Notes: generated by a model not told the origin, from the sequence alone. DNA of 64,000 bases from Bacteroidia bacterium (GCA_022180565.1 BQML01000009.1:97631-161630), one strand, 5' to 3'. Numbered from the stretch's first letter, positions 1 to 9,046 are shown. Made by a program: numbers and translations.

Positions 1-310
1 GAATCTGCGACGCCTTCATCTGGGCCTCCTGGACAATGAGGTCTGCTTCCTTCCTCGAATTCTCTATCGACTTTCCGCTCGTCTCTTGGGCCTGCATGAG
101 CGTCTGCTGCAGCGTCTTCTCCATGTTCTTATAGTCACGGAGCTGGACCTCAAGCTCAATGAGCTTGTCGTTCATATCCTTGTTCCGCTTGATCAGGTCT
201 TCCAGCTCGTTCGAGAGCATGTCGAGGAAAGTATCCACCTCAACCGGATCATACCCGCGCATGACTTTCTTGAACTGCTGGCGTTTGACTTCAAGAGGAG
301 TGATCTTCAT
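1..310 (-). CDS. divIVA: DivIVA-domain protein (partial, C-terminus outside window)
   Basis: The reverse strand reads MKITPLEVKRQQFKKVMRGY followed by DPVEVDTFLDMLSNELEDL. This is the conserved membrane-binding N-terminal segment of DivIVA/GpsB proteins, which recruit division and envelope machinery to curved membrane. It continues as a charged coiled coil rich in Glu, Lys and Gln. About 103 codons are present and the frame is open to the window edge, so the C-terminus is missing. The start is well supported: AGGAGG lies 4 bases upstream of the ATG at 310. It lies downstream of yggS on the same strand, a neighbourhood common for divIVA in bacteria. The fold assignment is confident; the exact role (cell pole, septum or other) is not visible. 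Confidence 0.9.
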   Translation of the reverse strand, partial: MKITPLEVKRQQFKKVMRGYDPVEVDTFLDMLSNELEDLIKRNKDMNDKLIELEVQLRDYKNMEKTLQQTLMQAQETSGKSIENSRKEADLIVQEAQMKASQI

Positions 311-343
311 AAAACCTCCTTGGGAAAGGCGACATGAGAAACT

Positions 344-513
344 CGAAATACGAAGCACGAAAGAAATTCAAAACTCTCCGTTCAAAACCCACGACACCCC
401 CGGATTCCGGATTCCCTTCGCATTTCAACATTCTGATTTCAAACTTGTTTCGTAATTCGATATTCGTATTTCGAATTTGTTTCGTACTTCCATTTACGCA
501 CTTCGTACTTTCA
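344..513. repeat. heptad word-repeat tract between yggS and divIVA
   Basis: Read on the minus strand, a 7-bp periodic tract starts at the TGA stop of yggS (511-513) with words such as TACGAAG, TACGAAA, GAAATAC, GAATATC and GAATTAC. Four perfect TTCGNNN heptads are seen on the plus strand at 449-476. Three CGAANNN heptads at 344-364 are in the opposite orientation, so the two ends can pair. There is no coding potential because 7 is not a multiple of 3. It occupies almost the whole spacer. Confidence 0.75.
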
Positions 514-1203
514 ACCAGGTCGTCTTTTCCCGAAGATCGCCGTACCGATGCGCAGGATCGTCGCTCCCTCTTCAATGGCAATCTCGTAGTCGTGGGTCAT
601 GCCCATGGAGAGATCTTCCATCGCCACACCGGGAATCCTCTCCCTCTCGATGCTCCGCCGAAGTTCCGCAAGGAGTCGGAACGACGAACGGGAATCCTCG
701 GGGTTGTCGGAAAACGGACCCATTGTCATGAGTCCCCGGATCCTCACCTTGTCCAAATGCGAGACCTGTCTCGCCAGCTCAACAACCTCATCAGGCCGGA
801 CACCGGTCTTGGTCGCTTCTTCCGTTGTGTGCACTTCCAGAAGCACATCAACAGGCTTTTGGGCCCTCTTCTGCACCTCCTTCGCCAACCGGAGCGAGTC
901 GAGGGAATGCAGAAGATGGATTGAATCTATAATATACTTAACTTTGTTCGATTGCAGATGTCCTATGAAATGCCATCGGACCGGCTTTCCGGTCCAGAGC
1001 TCGATCTTTTCCCTCAGTTCCTGAACATAGTTCTCACCGAAATCCTCCAGCCCGGCCACCCGCGCCTCCTCTATCTTATCAATCCCAAACATCTTCGAAA
1101 CAGCCACAATCCTAACACTGGCCACATCCCGCCCCACCCTCTTGCAGGTTTCAGCAACGCGGCGCTTTAAATTTTCAATATTTTGCGCAATCGTGTCCTG
1201 CAT
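511..1203 (-). CDS. yggS: YggS/PROSC family pyridoxal-phosphate homeostasis protein
   Basis: A 230-residue PLP-binding single-domain TIM-barrel protein that buffers intracellular PLP. Family hallmarks are present in order: the PLP lysine in IVAVSKMFG (about residue 40), GENYVQEL, WHFIGHLQSNKVKYI, GLMTMGPFSD, LSMGMTHDYEIAI and RIGTAIFG near the C-terminus. The open frame extends 16 codons further upstream. I chose the ATG at 1203 because MQDTIAQNIENLKRR matches the family N-terminus; no strong ribosome binding site is visible. It is followed by divIVA on the same strand. The biochemical role is known from family members; nothing here suggests a deviation. Confidence 0.95.
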   Translation of the reverse strand: MQDTIAQNIENLKRRVAETCKRVGRDVASVRIVAVSKMFGIDKIEEARVAGLEDFGENYVQELREKIELWTGKPVRWHFIGHLQSNKVKYIIDSIHLLHSLDSLRLAKEVQKRAQKPVDVLLEVHTTEEATKTGVRPDEVVELARQVSHLDKVRIRGLMTMGPFSDNPEDSRSSFRLLAELRRSIERERIPGVAMEDLSMGMTHDYEIAIEEGATILRIGTAIFGKRRPG

Positions 1204-1315
1204 GCCGAAAAAGAGGGTTTTTAATATACCCCAAGATTTGAGAAAATGCAATGAACCGCCGGTTGCCAGACTCGCCTAATTTCCAGGCGGTTATTGCCCT
1301 CTTTTGAATGATTAC

Positions 1316-1344
1316 TTGACATCGCCTCGTTTTTTTGTTTTATT
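1316..1344 (+). promoter_or_regulatory. candidate promoter for the TPR protein
   Basis: TTGACA (1316-1321), a 17-bp spacer and TTTATT (1339-1344) precede the TPR gene by about 50 bases, in the divergent spacer with yggS. The -35 box is perfect and the -10 box is 4 of 6. Confidence 0.4.
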
Positions 1345-1395
1345 CCAAGCGGATAGGCTGTGCTGACGGACTCTCCCAGAGTTCAGGAAAACTGA

Positions 1396-2811
1396 ATGCA
1401 GGCTTTTGACCATTTCGACGACGACGACCAGGCTCCGAAACCGCGAAGGCGACGGGACGACGACGTAGCAAGATTTCGTGAGCAGTTGAAGAACGGCGAA
1501 AAGGACATCAACAGCACTGAAACTCTCGAGGAGATCATCCAACTCTGCTTCGAGACAGAGCAATTCGAAGAAGCCCTTTCTTATTGCGACCGTCTTCTTT
1601 CCTTTGAGCCCTACAATGCCGACGCCTGGCAGCGAAGGGGCATGATCCTCAACAACCTCACCCGATACGAAGAAGCCCTCGAAGCGTACGACCAAGCCCT
1701 GAATCTCAATCCCGCCGACGCCGAGATTCACGTCAACCGCGGCATCACCCTCGACAACATCAACCGGGTCGAGGAAGCCGTTGAGGCCTTCGAGTACGCC
1801 CTGACACTTGAACCGGGCTCGGAAGAGGCGCTGTTTCACAAGGGTGTCACGCTTGAGAAAATGGATCGTTTCGATGAAGCCGTGGAGATCTTCCGCCGCA
1901 TCCTGGCCGTCAATCCGAATCATCACGAGGCCTGGTATGAGCTCGGCTATTGCCATGACTTTCTGGATCAGATGGAAGAATCGGTCAACTGTTACGACGA
2001 ACACCTGGATCGTGATCCGTTCAACTACAATGCATGGTACAACCGGGGGATCGTGTTGAACAGGCTCGGACGCTATGCCCAAGCGATCGAGAGTTACGAG
2101 CTTGCCCTTGCCATCAAGGAAGACTTCGCCGCGGCTCTCTATAACATGGGAAACGCTTACGCAAACCTCGGGCGAATGCTGGAGGCGATCGAGGCCTATA
2201 AGAAGACGCTGGAATTGGAGCCCGGGGACGTGCCTGCCTGGCACAATTTGGGAAACGCCTACGAGGAACTCGGACAGTACGCAAAGGCCGTGGAGTGTTT
2301 CACCAAAGCCATCGAGTTCGATGATCTGCACTACGAATCGTACTTTGGACGCGGATGCAGTTATGACGCCCTCGATGAGCCGCGCAAGGCCCTCGCCGAC
2401 TACCGGAAGGCGCTTTCCATCGCTGCAGATTATCCAGAGCTCTGGTATGCCCGCGCAGATGCCGAGTACAATCTCAAGCGTTACGAGGACTGCCTTCTGA
2501 GCTACCGGATGGTTCTTAAGCTCGATCCAACCAACGCCGAAGCCTGGTTCGACTACGGTGACACACTGCAGGAACTGGGGAAGACGGATGAGGCCGTCAT
2601 CGCTTTGACGGAGTGCCTTCGCCTTGCCCCGCAGTTCGCGCCGGCGTTCTACAGCATGGCGAAAGCCCATTTGCTCCGCGGAAATAAGGCCGGGGCCCTT
2701 GAAAGCCTGAAGAAAGCCTTTGAACTCGATGCCGAGCTGAAGAAGAGCTTTGTCGTCGAGTTTCCGTCGCTGAGTGCGATGCGCGATTTCAGGCGCTTTT
2801 TGAACCTTTGA
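1396..2811 (+). CDS. tetratricopeptide repeat protein
   Basis: A 471-residue soluble protein built almost entirely of consecutive 34-residue TPR units from about residue 45 to 450. Examples are AWQRRGMILNNLTRYEEALE, IHVNRGITLDNINRVEEAVE, AWHNLGNAYEELGQYAKAVE and AWFDYGDTLQELGKTDEAVI. The N-terminus is short and highly charged (MQAFDHFDDDDQAPKPRRRR), without a signal peptide, so it is probably cytoplasmic. TPR arrays act as protein-binding scaffolds; the partner cannot be told. AGGAAA lies just before the ATG. aroE follows 46 bases downstream and may be co-transcribed. Around a dozen units is typical for uncharacterised TPR proteins of this group. Confidence 0.9.
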   Translation: MQAFDHFDDDDQAPKPRRRRDDDVARFREQLKNGEKDINSTETLEEIIQLCFETEQFEEALSYCDRLLSFEPYNADAWQRRGMILNNLTRYEEALEAYDQALNLNPADAEIHVNRGITLDNINRVEEAVEAFEYALTLEPGSEEALFHKGVTLEKMDRFDEAVEIFRRILAVNPNHHEAWYELGYCHDFLDQMEESVNCYDEHLDRDPFNYNAWYNRGIVLNRLGRYAQAIESYELALAIKEDFAAALYNMGNAYANLGRMLEAIEAYKKTLELEPGDVPAWHNLGNAYEELGQYAKAVECFTKAIEFDDLHYESYFGRGCSYDALDEPRKALADYRKALSIAADYPELWYARADAEYNLKRYEDCLLSYRMVLKLDPTNAEAWFDYGDTLQELGKTDEAVIALTECLRLAPQFAPAFYSMAKAHLLRGNKAGALESLKKAFELDAELKKSFVVEFPSLSAMRDFRRFLNL

Positions 2812-2857
2812 TGCTTTCTCCGGCCCCTCCCGGCCAGTCCCTTTGTTGCTTCCTCCC

Positions 2858-3682
2858 ATGCAGCGCTACGCCATCATAGGCCACCCCGTCTCTCACTCCG
2901 TTTCCCCCAAACTGCACAACGCAGCGTTTGCGGCCGTGGGTCTGGACTGTCACTACGAGGCCATCGACATCGATCCCGCGGACCTTGGCGATGGGATAGC
3001 CTCGCTGAGATCATCGGGTATCGCGGGGTTCAATGTCACGATCCCTCACAAGAAAGGGATCCTCCCCCTGCTCGATCGCATCGATGACGCGGCTCGTGCC
3101 GTGGGAGCAGTCAATACGGTCGTTCACCGTGACGGCGTTCTGACCGGCTATAACACCGACATTCATGGTTTCCGAGCCCTCATTGCGCCTTTTGAAAAAG
3201 CAGTGAACGGCGGCACCGTGGGAATTCTCGGCGCAGGGGGGGCATCGAGAGCGGTCCTGCACGTGCTTACAACCTCCTTTACCCCCCGACGCATCGTCGT
3301 CCTTAACAGGACCACGGAGCGCGCGGAAGAAATTGCCGGCGAATTCTCGTCCTCCCCCGTGCCCATCGTTCCTGAATCACTCTTTCAGGACGAACTCCAG
3401 GAGCTCGTCAGCGGCCTTGGAGTGATCATCAACACAACGAGTGTCGGGATGAAACCGTATACCGACGCTTCTCCGCTGGAGCAGATCGATTTTCGCAGGG
3501 ACCAGATCGTAGCGGATCTGATCTATACGCCTGCCGAGACCGCATTGCTCAAAGCGGCAAAGGAAGCGGGAGCTACGGCCGTGGGCGGTCTGGAGATGTT
3601 TCTGCAACAGGCCGCAGAATCGTTTCGGTTGTGGACAGGAAAAGAGGTTAATATGAGGAAGCTCTGGGAAGGGTTGGAGTAG
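2858..3682 (+). CDS. aroE: shikimate dehydrogenase
   Basis: A 274-residue NADPH-dependent shikimate dehydrogenase, step 4 of the shikimate pathway. It has the substrate-binding N-terminal domain (IGHPVSHSVSPKLHN), the catalytic Lys in FNVTIPHKKGIL, the catalytic Asp in YNTDIHGF, the nucleotide-binding loop GILGAGGASRAV and the C-terminal GGLEMFLQQAAESF. The length matches the family. The ATG at 2858 fits the family N-terminus MQRYAIIGHPV better than the ATG five codons earlier. Its TAG stop is immediately followed by a heptad repeat tract, and larE follows on the same strand. Confidence 0.97.
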   Translation: MQRYAIIGHPVSHSVSPKLHNAAFAAVGLDCHYEAIDIDPADLGDGIASLRSSGIAGFNVTIPHKKGILPLLDRIDDAARAVGAVNTVVHRDGVLTGYNTDIHGFRALIAPFEKAVNGGTVGILGAGGASRAVLHVLTTSFTPRRIVVLNRTTERAEEIAGEFSSSPVPIVPESLFQDELQELVSGLGVIINTTSVGMKPYTDASPLEQIDFRRDQIVADLIYTPAETALLKAAKEAGATAVGGLEMFLQQAAESFRLWTGKEVNMRKLWEGLE

Positions 3683-3751
3683 GTTCAAGGTTCAAGGTTC
3701 AAAGTTCAAGGTTCAAAGTTTAAGGTTCAAAGTTTAAGGTTCAAGGTTCCA
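3682..3751. repeat. heptad tract, word RGTTYAA
   Basis: Nine uninterrupted 7-bp words of the form GGTTCAA, AGTTCAA, GGTTTAA or AGTTTAA fill 3682-3744 and fade out a few bases later. The first base is the G of the aroE TAG stop. Substitutions occur only at word positions 1 and 5. Confidence 0.9.
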
Positions 3752-3799
3752 TATGGTTTTACTTTTGCTTAGATTTGGAGAGGATTATCATTACGCCGA

Positions 3800-4639
3800 A
3801 TGACTGCCGAACTCTTTCAGAAATACGAGACCCTCAGAAATATTCTTTCCAATCTTGGTTCGGTTGCTATCGGGTATTCCGGCGGGATCGACAGCACGTT
3901 GTTGATTCGTGTCGCAACAGAGGTCCTTGGAAACAATGCCCTGGCCGTCATCGGGCGGTCGGAGACGTACCCGACCCGCGAATTCGAGGAAGCTCTCGCG
4001 CTGGCACACCGGTTCGGCTCACGCTTTCGCGTGGTCAACACCGAAGAGACCGATAATCTTAAATTCCGCGAAAACCCGGTGAACCGGTGCTACTTCTGCA
4101 AGACCGAACTCTTCGGCAAATTGCACGGCATTGCGGCGGAAGAAGGGATCGAATGGATTGCTGATGGAACGATTGTGGATGATCTGAGGGATTTCCGGCC
4201 CGGCATGAAGGCGAAGACCGAGCAAAACGTGCGTTCTCCGTTGCTCGAGGCGGGATTTTCGAAGAACGACGTTAGAGAACTGGCGAGATTTCTTGAGATA
4301 CCGATCTGGGACAAGCCCTCGTTTGCCTGTCTTTCCTCGCGCTTTCCCTACGGATTTGGCATTACAAAGGAGAATCTCATGAAAGTGGATGCGGCAGAGA
4401 CATTCCTGCGTGACAACGGCTTCCGGGTGTTCCGGGTGCGTCACCATGACGACCGCACGGCCAGAATCGAGCTCGGTCCGGTTGAATTCCAGAGGATGTT
4501 TGACAATGGATTCCGTGCAGAGGTCGTCAGACGGTTCAAGGAGCTGGGATATGTGTATGTGACCATAGACCTCCAGGGCTTTCGGAGCGGGAGTATGAAT
4601 GAAGTGGTGACCGAGGAAGAAAAGAAAGCCGTCGGATGA
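3800..4639 (+). CDS. larE: ATP-dependent sacrificial sulfur transferase LarE-like
   Basis: A 279-residue PP-loop ATP pyrophosphatase. The PP-loop is SGGIDSTLL near residue 30, followed by NRCYFCKTELF and the conserved KPSFACLSSRFPYG, which contains the cysteine equivalent to the sacrificial Cys of LarE. In characterised members LarE adenylates a pyridinium dicarboxylate and donates its cysteine sulfur to make the nickel pincer cofactor of lactate racemase. No larB, larC or larA lies in this window, so the substrate is inferred from family only; related PP-loop sulfur transferases are an alternative. The ribosome binding site is weak. The stop codon is embedded in a heptad tract. Confidence 0.85.
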   Translation: MTAELFQKYETLRNILSNLGSVAIGYSGGIDSTLLIRVATEVLGNNALAVIGRSETYPTREFEEALALAHRFGSRFRVVNTEETDNLKFRENPVNRCYFCKTELFGKLHGIAAEEGIEWIADGTIVDDLRDFRPGMKAKTEQNVRSPLLEAGFSKNDVRELARFLEIPIWDKPSFACLSSRFPYGFGITKENLMKVDAAETFLRDNGFRVFRVRHHDDRTARIELGPVEFQRMFDNGFRAEVVRRFKELGYVYVTIDLQGFRSGSMNEVVTEEEKKAVG

Positions 4640-4692
4640 TTAGGGATTTCGGATTGTGGATGCGGATTTCGGATTGACGATTGGTGATGCGA
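4637..4692. repeat. heptad tract, word GATTNNG
   Basis: Starting at the TGA stop of larE (4637-4639), words GATTAGG, GATTTCG, GATTGTG, GATGCG (one base short), GATTTCG, GATTGAC, GATTGGT and GATGCGA follow with a 7-bp period. Confidence 0.75.
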
Positions 4693-4817
4693 TATCACCC
4701 TTTTCCGCAACCTTCCTTCCCTCCTTCCGTCTAACCATCATTGATCCTTCCGGCGTATCTCTTCTGCCCGGAAAGTCGTCTCACAGAAAAAACTTCCATG
4801 TTCACGGAGTGCCGTCC

Positions 4818-6968
4818 TTGAATCGATCGTTCCTCGCTCTCGCGTCGACCATCCTTCTCTTCTCCACACTTGCGGCCAATGAGCCCGTTGGCGCTCTTCG
4901 GCCTCTTCGGACCGAGACACCTCCCCGAATCGACGGGGTTCTTGACGACGTAGTCTGGACGCAGGCCCCCCGTGTGAGCGGATTCAAGACGTTCATTCCG
5001 GATTTCGGCAAGGAGATGCCCGAATCCACCCATGTCTACATGGCTTACGACAGGGAAAACCTGTACTTCGCCTATTACTGCTACGATCCCGACCCTTCGA
5101 CGATCAAGGCCGAAGTGACGAACAGGGACAACATCCGTCGGCACGACTGGATTTGCATCAATCTTGACTCGTTTAACGACCAGCAGGCTCTGTACGGGTT
5201 CTATGTCAATCCACTTGGCATCCAGGAAGACAGCCGCTTTGCGGCCGGTGGCGAGGACATGAGCGTTGACTTCGTCTGGTACAGTGCCGGACGCATTGTG
5301 GAAAACGGCTACATTGTCGAGGTGCAGATTCCGCTCAAGAGCATCCGCTATGCCGACACGAATCCGGTTGAGATGTCCGTGGTCTTCGAACGCCGTGTCA
5401 GCAGGAGGTCCGAGCAGGCCACCTATCCTCCGTTGGACCCGCGCATGGGATTTGCGTTTCTCGTTCAGATGAAGCCCATTCTGTACTACGACATTGAGCA
5501 TTACACGCTGTTGGAGGTTCTTCCTGGAGTGACGTATCGTCAGGACTTTCGCGATGAACAGGGAGTCTTCCGGCGGTATGTCAACAAGGGCGAAGGCAGT
5601 CTGACGATGAAATACGGCATCACATCGGATCTGATTTTGGATGCCACGTACAATCCGGACTTCAGCCAGGTGGAATCTGACGCCGGTCAGGTTGACGTGA
5701 ACCTGCGGTCAGGAATTTTCTTTCCTGAAAAGCGGCCATTCTTTCTGGAAGGAAATGAGATCTTTAATGTTGCCGGGGCGGGCGTGACGCCGGCAGATCC
5801 TCTGATCGCAGGCGTTCATACACGAACGATCGAGAACCCCCTTGTCGGCGTGAAGCTTTCCGGCAAGATTGGCCGAAAGAGTACGATTGCCTCGATCTAT
5901 GCGCTGGACGAACCGCTAGCCGGCGGCGACCGGCTCCACGTGCCTATCCTCAGATTCAAGCAGGCGCTGACGGAAGACAGTTACCTGGGCGCCTTGATGA
6001 CGGCGCGAGAAGACGGGGGTGCGTACAACCGGGTGGCGGGCACAGACGGAACCATTCGCGTGAGCGCGTCCAGCACGCTGGATTATAATGCGTTCGCTTC
6101 CGATACGAAGGATGCGATGGGAACGGAGAGCCGCACGGGCCATTCGATCGCGGCCGTGTACCAATACGGCACGCGGGACCTGAACTATTCCTTCGGTTTT
6201 AATAGTGTTTCCCGGGATTTCAACACGATGACCGGGTTCCTGTTCCGCACGGGGATCCTGGCCATCAGCGGGATGGTGACCCCGAAGTTCTACCCAAACT
6301 CGGATTTCGTGAGAAGAATCGATCTCGCCTTTGTGTCGTCACAGACCCGCGATGAGTTTAGCCGCCTGTGGGAAACTCTCAACTACATTCAATTCCAGGC
6401 CACCTTGCCGGCCGGGGTCTCGTTCAGAATCCGGGGACGGCATTCGACAGAAGTCTTCGCCGGGCAAAGGTTTCGAACGGACGGTTTGCTTGTCTCGGGA
6501 GGCGGACAGTTTTCGCGACAAGTGAATTTCACCGCGTCATACGAACATGCGAACGCCATTTACTTTCCCGCCCCCTTCCAGGGCGTTCAGGATTTGTTCA
6601 GTGCAACACTGATTTATCAGCCCTGGAATCAATTTGAGGCTCGCCTGTCGTTGACACATGTATCGTTCCACCGCGACTCAGGCGATGTGAAAATCTACGA
6701 GTATCCGATCGGCCGCGCACGGCTGACCTACCAAATGAACCGGTACCTCTTTTTGAGAGCGATCGCGGAGTACAACAAACTCCGGCGAACGTTGCTCACG
6801 GACTACCTGGTATCGTTTACGTACATTCCGGGGACGGTTCTGCACGCAGGGTATGGCTCCCTTTATCAAAGGACTGAGTGGCAGACAAATACGTATGTGG
6901 ACGCAGACTCCTTCCATGAGCTCCGCCGCGGGTTCTTCTTCAAGATGTCCTACCTCTGGAGATCATAG
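4818..6968 (+). CDS. DUF5916 outer-membrane protein with CBM9-like N-terminal domain
   Basis: A 716-residue exported protein. After a signal peptide (NRSFLALASTILLFSTLAAN) comes a carbohydrate-binding-family-9-like domain (RIDGVLDDVVWTQAP through the FERRVSRR region, about residues 30-220). A DUF5916 region follows, with NPDFSQVESDAGQVDVN and FFPEKRPFFLEGNEIF as signature stretches, then alternating beta strands typical of an outer-membrane barrel. I propose a TTG start at 4818, since GGAG sits 8 bases upstream and the signal peptide then begins cleanly; the frame is open back to 4656. The substrate is unknown; such proteins are common in Bacteroidota-like genomes. The heptad tract of larE lies just upstream. 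Confidence 0.85.
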   Translation: MNRSFLALASTILLFSTLAANEPVGALRPLRTETPPRIDGVLDDVVWTQAPRVSGFKTFIPDFGKEMPESTHVYMAYDRENLYFAYYCYDPDPSTIKAEVTNRDNIRRHDWICINLDSFNDQQALYGFYVNPLGIQEDSRFAAGGEDMSVDFVWYSAGRIVENGYIVEVQIPLKSIRYADTNPVEMSVVFERRVSRRSEQATYPPLDPRMGFAFLVQMKPILYYDIEHYTLLEVLPGVTYRQDFRDEQGVFRRYVNKGEGSLTMKYGITSDLILDATYNPDFSQVESDAGQVDVNLRSGIFFPEKRPFFLEGNEIFNVAGAGVTPADPLIAGVHTRTIENPLVGVKLSGKIGRKSTIASIYALDEPLAGGDRLHVPILRFKQALTEDSYLGALMTAREDGGAYNRVAGTDGTIRVSASSTLDYNAFASDTKDAMGTESRTGHSIAAVYQYGTRDLNYSFGFNSVSRDFNTMTGFLFRTGILAISGMVTPKFYPNSDFVRRIDLAFVSSQTRDEFSRLWETLNYIQFQATLPAGVSFRIRGRHSTEVFAGQRFRTDGLLVSGGGQFSRQVNFTASYEHANAIYFPAPFQGVQDLFSATLIYQPWNQFEARLSLTHVSFHRDSGDVKIYEYPIGRARLTYQMNRYLFLRAIAEYNKLRRTLLTDYLVSFTYIPGTVLHAGYGSLYQRTEWQTNTYVDADSFHELRRGFFFKMSYLWRS

Positions 6969-7091
6969 CTTCTCTTCTTGATTCTTCCCCTTCCCTTGGT
7001 ACGTTGAGCAGGCGCTGGGGTCGTCGGGGGATGGGGCCCGGGATCGGCCTTGAAGTCCGACATGTTTTTCGTTACCATTCCCTGGACGGCC

Positions 7092-7523
7092 ATGCGCCTC
7101 TGGAGTCTTCATCCAAAATACCTTGATACCGCGGGGCTTGTTGCTCTCTGGAGGGAGGCGTTGCTGGCCAAAAAGGTCCTTCAAGGCAAAACGCGCGGAT
7201 ACCGGCATCATCCTCAGCTCCAGCGTTTCCGAGAAGCCACTGAGCCGGTCCGGGCGATCAATGCGTATCTCGCGGGCATCCGCCACGAAGCCTGCCGTCG
7301 CGGATACGCCTTTGATGCCCGAAAGCATGCGGGGCGGAAGCGATTCCGTCGCATCGGCGTTTCCGCCGGACAGCTTGGCTTTGAGTTTCTGCATCTGAAG
7401 AAAAAGCTCCGACGCAGGGACCTCGGGCGGTATCGGACCCTGCTCAGGGTGAGGAGACCCGAGCCCCACCCGCTGTTCCGGCAGCACCGCGGACCGATCG
7501 CCGCATGGGAACGCGGCGTGTAG
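7092..7523 (+). CDS. pyrimidine dimer DNA glycosylase (T4 endonuclease V family)
   Basis: A 143-residue protein. Its N-terminus MRLWSLHPKYLDTAGLVALW followed by REALLAKKVLQGKTRGYRHHPQLQRF matches the Pyr_excise family, whose members cut the glycosidic bond at UV-induced pyrimidine dimers and nick the abasic site. The conserved Arg/Glu (ALWREAL) and Lys-rich DNA-contact stretch are visible. A longer frame starts at 7050, but the family begins MRxW, so I chose the ATG at 7092. The C-terminus is very Arg/Lys rich. A minus-strand open frame across the same region is a shadow. Confidence 0.75.
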   Translation: MRLWSLHPKYLDTAGLVALWREALLAKKVLQGKTRGYRHHPQLQRFREATEPVRAINAYLAGIRHEACRRGYAFDARKHAGRKRFRRIGVSAGQLGFEFLHLKKKLRRRDLGRYRTLLRVRRPEPHPLFRQHRGPIAAWERGV

Positions 7524-7632
7524 CATTGTCCTGTACAGCGCGTGCCGCTGGTTTGCCGGGCTCAAGCGAGGCGTACCGACTGGTGGCTGAGGTATCTTTG
7601 AACCTTAAACGACTATCACGAGGATCATCACG

Positions 7633-8373
7633 ATGAAAACTTTAGAGAAGAAAGCGGCAATTGTGACCGGGGGTGGATCGGGGATTGGCAGAGCCATAGC
7701 CCTTGCCTATGCGTCCGAAGGGGCCGCCGTGGTTGTTGCGGACATTGATGAGGCTGGTGGAAAGGAAACCGTCGGTCTGATCACCAGACAATCCGGTCAG
7801 GCAATATTCGTGAAGGCCGATTCCTCCAAACCCTCGGACAATGAGGCTGTGGTGAAGGCATGTGTCGAGAAGTACGGCGGGCTCCAAGTCGCGTGCAACA
7901 ATGCCGGCATTGGAGGCCCGGCCGCGGTCACAGGTGAGTATCCGATCGACGGATGGGACAAAGTCATTGCCGTTAATCTGTCCGGCGTCTTCTACGGCAT
8001 GCGGCATCAGATCCCTGCGATGCTGAAGAGCGGAGGGGGAGCTATTGTGAACATCGCTTCCATTCTCGGTCAGGTTGGATTCCGGACCGCGTCGGCGTAC
8101 GTGGCGGCAAAGCACGGAGTCGTGGGTCTCACGAAGAATGCAGCGCTTGAATATGCGGACAAAAAGATCCGCGTCAACGCCGTGGGCCCCGCCTTTATCA
8201 AGACGCCGCTCATTCAGAAAATCGATGAGAAACAGCTTGTTCCGCTCCACCCCATTGGAAGGCTCGGTGAACCGGAGGAAGTGGCCAACCTGGTCGTGTT
8301 TCTCAGTTCCGACAAGGCTTCCTTTATCACCGGTGGATACTACTCCATCGACGGCGGCTATCTTTCTCAGTGA
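7633..8373 (+). CDS. SDR family NAD(P)-dependent oxidoreductase
   Basis: A 246-residue classical short-chain dehydrogenase. Visible motifs are the cofactor loop VTGGGSGIGRAIA (residues 12-24), the VVADID acidic end of beta 2 suggesting NAD preference, CNNAGIGG, the catalytic Ser in IVNIASILG, the YVAAK catalytic Tyr/Lys, and the C-terminal SFITGGYYSIDGGYLSQ. The length is typical. The substrate cannot be predicted; family members include 3-oxoacyl-ACP reductases and sugar or steroid dehydrogenases. It stands alone between a repair enzyme and a convergent regulator. Confidence 0.92.
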   Translation: MKTLEKKAAIVTGGGSGIGRAIALAYASEGAAVVVADIDEAGGKETVGLITRQSGQAIFVKADSSKPSDNEAVVKACVEKYGGLQVACNNAGIGGPAAVTGEYPIDGWDKVIAVNLSGVFYGMRHQIPAMLKSGGGAIVNIASILGQVGFRTASAYVAAKHGVVGLTKNAALEYADKKIRVNAVGPAFIKTPLIQKIDEKQLVPLHPIGRLGEPEEVANLVVFLSSDKASFITGGYYSIDGGYLSQ

Positions 8374-8440
8374 TCATCAGAAAATCCGATCCGTCTCTTG
8401 CGCTGAGACGATCCTCGACGCCGCTCTCTCGGGGATAATC

Positions 8441-8641
8441 TTACCGCCGCTTGTCCGGGGTGAACACTTCTTCAACGGTCTTACCGAACACCCGCGCGAT
8501 TTTAAACGCCAGGGGGAGCATGGGATCGTATTTGTCGTTCTCGATCGCGTTCACTGTCTGCCTCGATACCCCAAGCTTGCCCGCGAGTTCCTCCTGGGAC
8601 ATCTGCCTGGTTTCCCGGAGTTCGCGAATCCTGTTCTTCAA
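8441..8641 (-). CDS. small Xre-family helix-turn-helix regulator
   Basis: A 66-residue one-domain HTH_3 protein. KNRIRELRETRQMSQEELAG leads into the helix-turn-helix GVSRQTVNAIENDKYDPMLP and the C-terminal FGKTVEEVFTPDKRR. I propose a TTG start at 8641, which overlaps the TGA of the preceding membrane-protein gene as TTGA, implying translational coupling; the longer frame has no family support. Small regulators of this type pair with a short membrane protein and usually autorepress the operon. Two matching palindromes lie at the operon promoter (9047-9110), which supports autoregulation here by inference. Confidence 0.88.
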   Translation of the reverse strand: MKNRIRELRETRQMSQEELAGKLGVSRQTVNAIENDKYDPMLPLAFKIARVFGKTVEEVFTPDKRR

Positions 8642-9033
8642 CGGTACCGACTCCGTGCAAGTGCAAGGCCGATGAAGTAGAGCATCGGGAGCAGAGCCCA
8701 CACATGCCGGTAGCTCAAGTCTTCCGGCGGCAAAGGAACCGCAAGTTCCAGCAGGCCGAGCGTCATCAGAATGACCATGGTCACGGGGAAGGCGATCCCC
8801 AGCGCCTCGAGTTGGATCCGCTGTTCGAGCTCATCCATCGCTTTGAGGCGTGCAACAATAGCCGTGAGCAGCCAAGCGAAGGGAGCAACCGGGATCAAGG
8901 CTGCAAGGATCCGAAGAGGCATGTCTGCGCCCTCGATACTGAGGATCATTCTTGCCGCAAAGAAGGTTGCGACAAAAAGGACGGCAGCAGCAAGGCCGCG
9001 GCGGCCGACGGGGGAAATGCGTGTGGTGTCCAT
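8638..9033 (-). CDS. small four-helix membrane protein paired with Xre regulator
   Basis: A 131-residue integral membrane protein with about four hydrophobic segments: LAAAVLFVATFFAARMIL, ILAALIPVAPFAWLLTAIVA, ALGIAFPVTMVILMTLGLLEL and ALLPMLYFIGLALA. A charged loop KAMDELEQRIQLEA lies between helices 2 and 3. The DELEQRIQ loop is typical of membrane proteins encoded upstream of short Xre regulators. GGAGG lies 4 bases before the ATG at 9033. Its TGA overlaps the TTG of the regulator. The function is unknown. Confidence 0.85.
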   Translation of the reverse strand: MDTTRISPVGRRGLAAAVLFVATFFAARMILSIEGADMPLRILAALIPVAPFAWLLTAIVARLKAMDELEQRIQLEALGIAFPVTMVILMTLGLLELAVPLPPEDLSYRHVWALLPMLYFIGLALARSRYR

Positions 9034-9046
9034 GGGACCTCCGAAA

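Noticed and set aside
334..924. Plus-strand frames across the yggS-divIVA spacer
   Set aside because: They run through the heptad tract and antisense to yggS, with no family similarity.
1312..2859. 515-codon frame antisense to the TPR protein
   Set aside because: The plus strand has clear TPR repeats and a ribosome binding site; the antisense product shows no recognisable motif and would overlap the whole gene.
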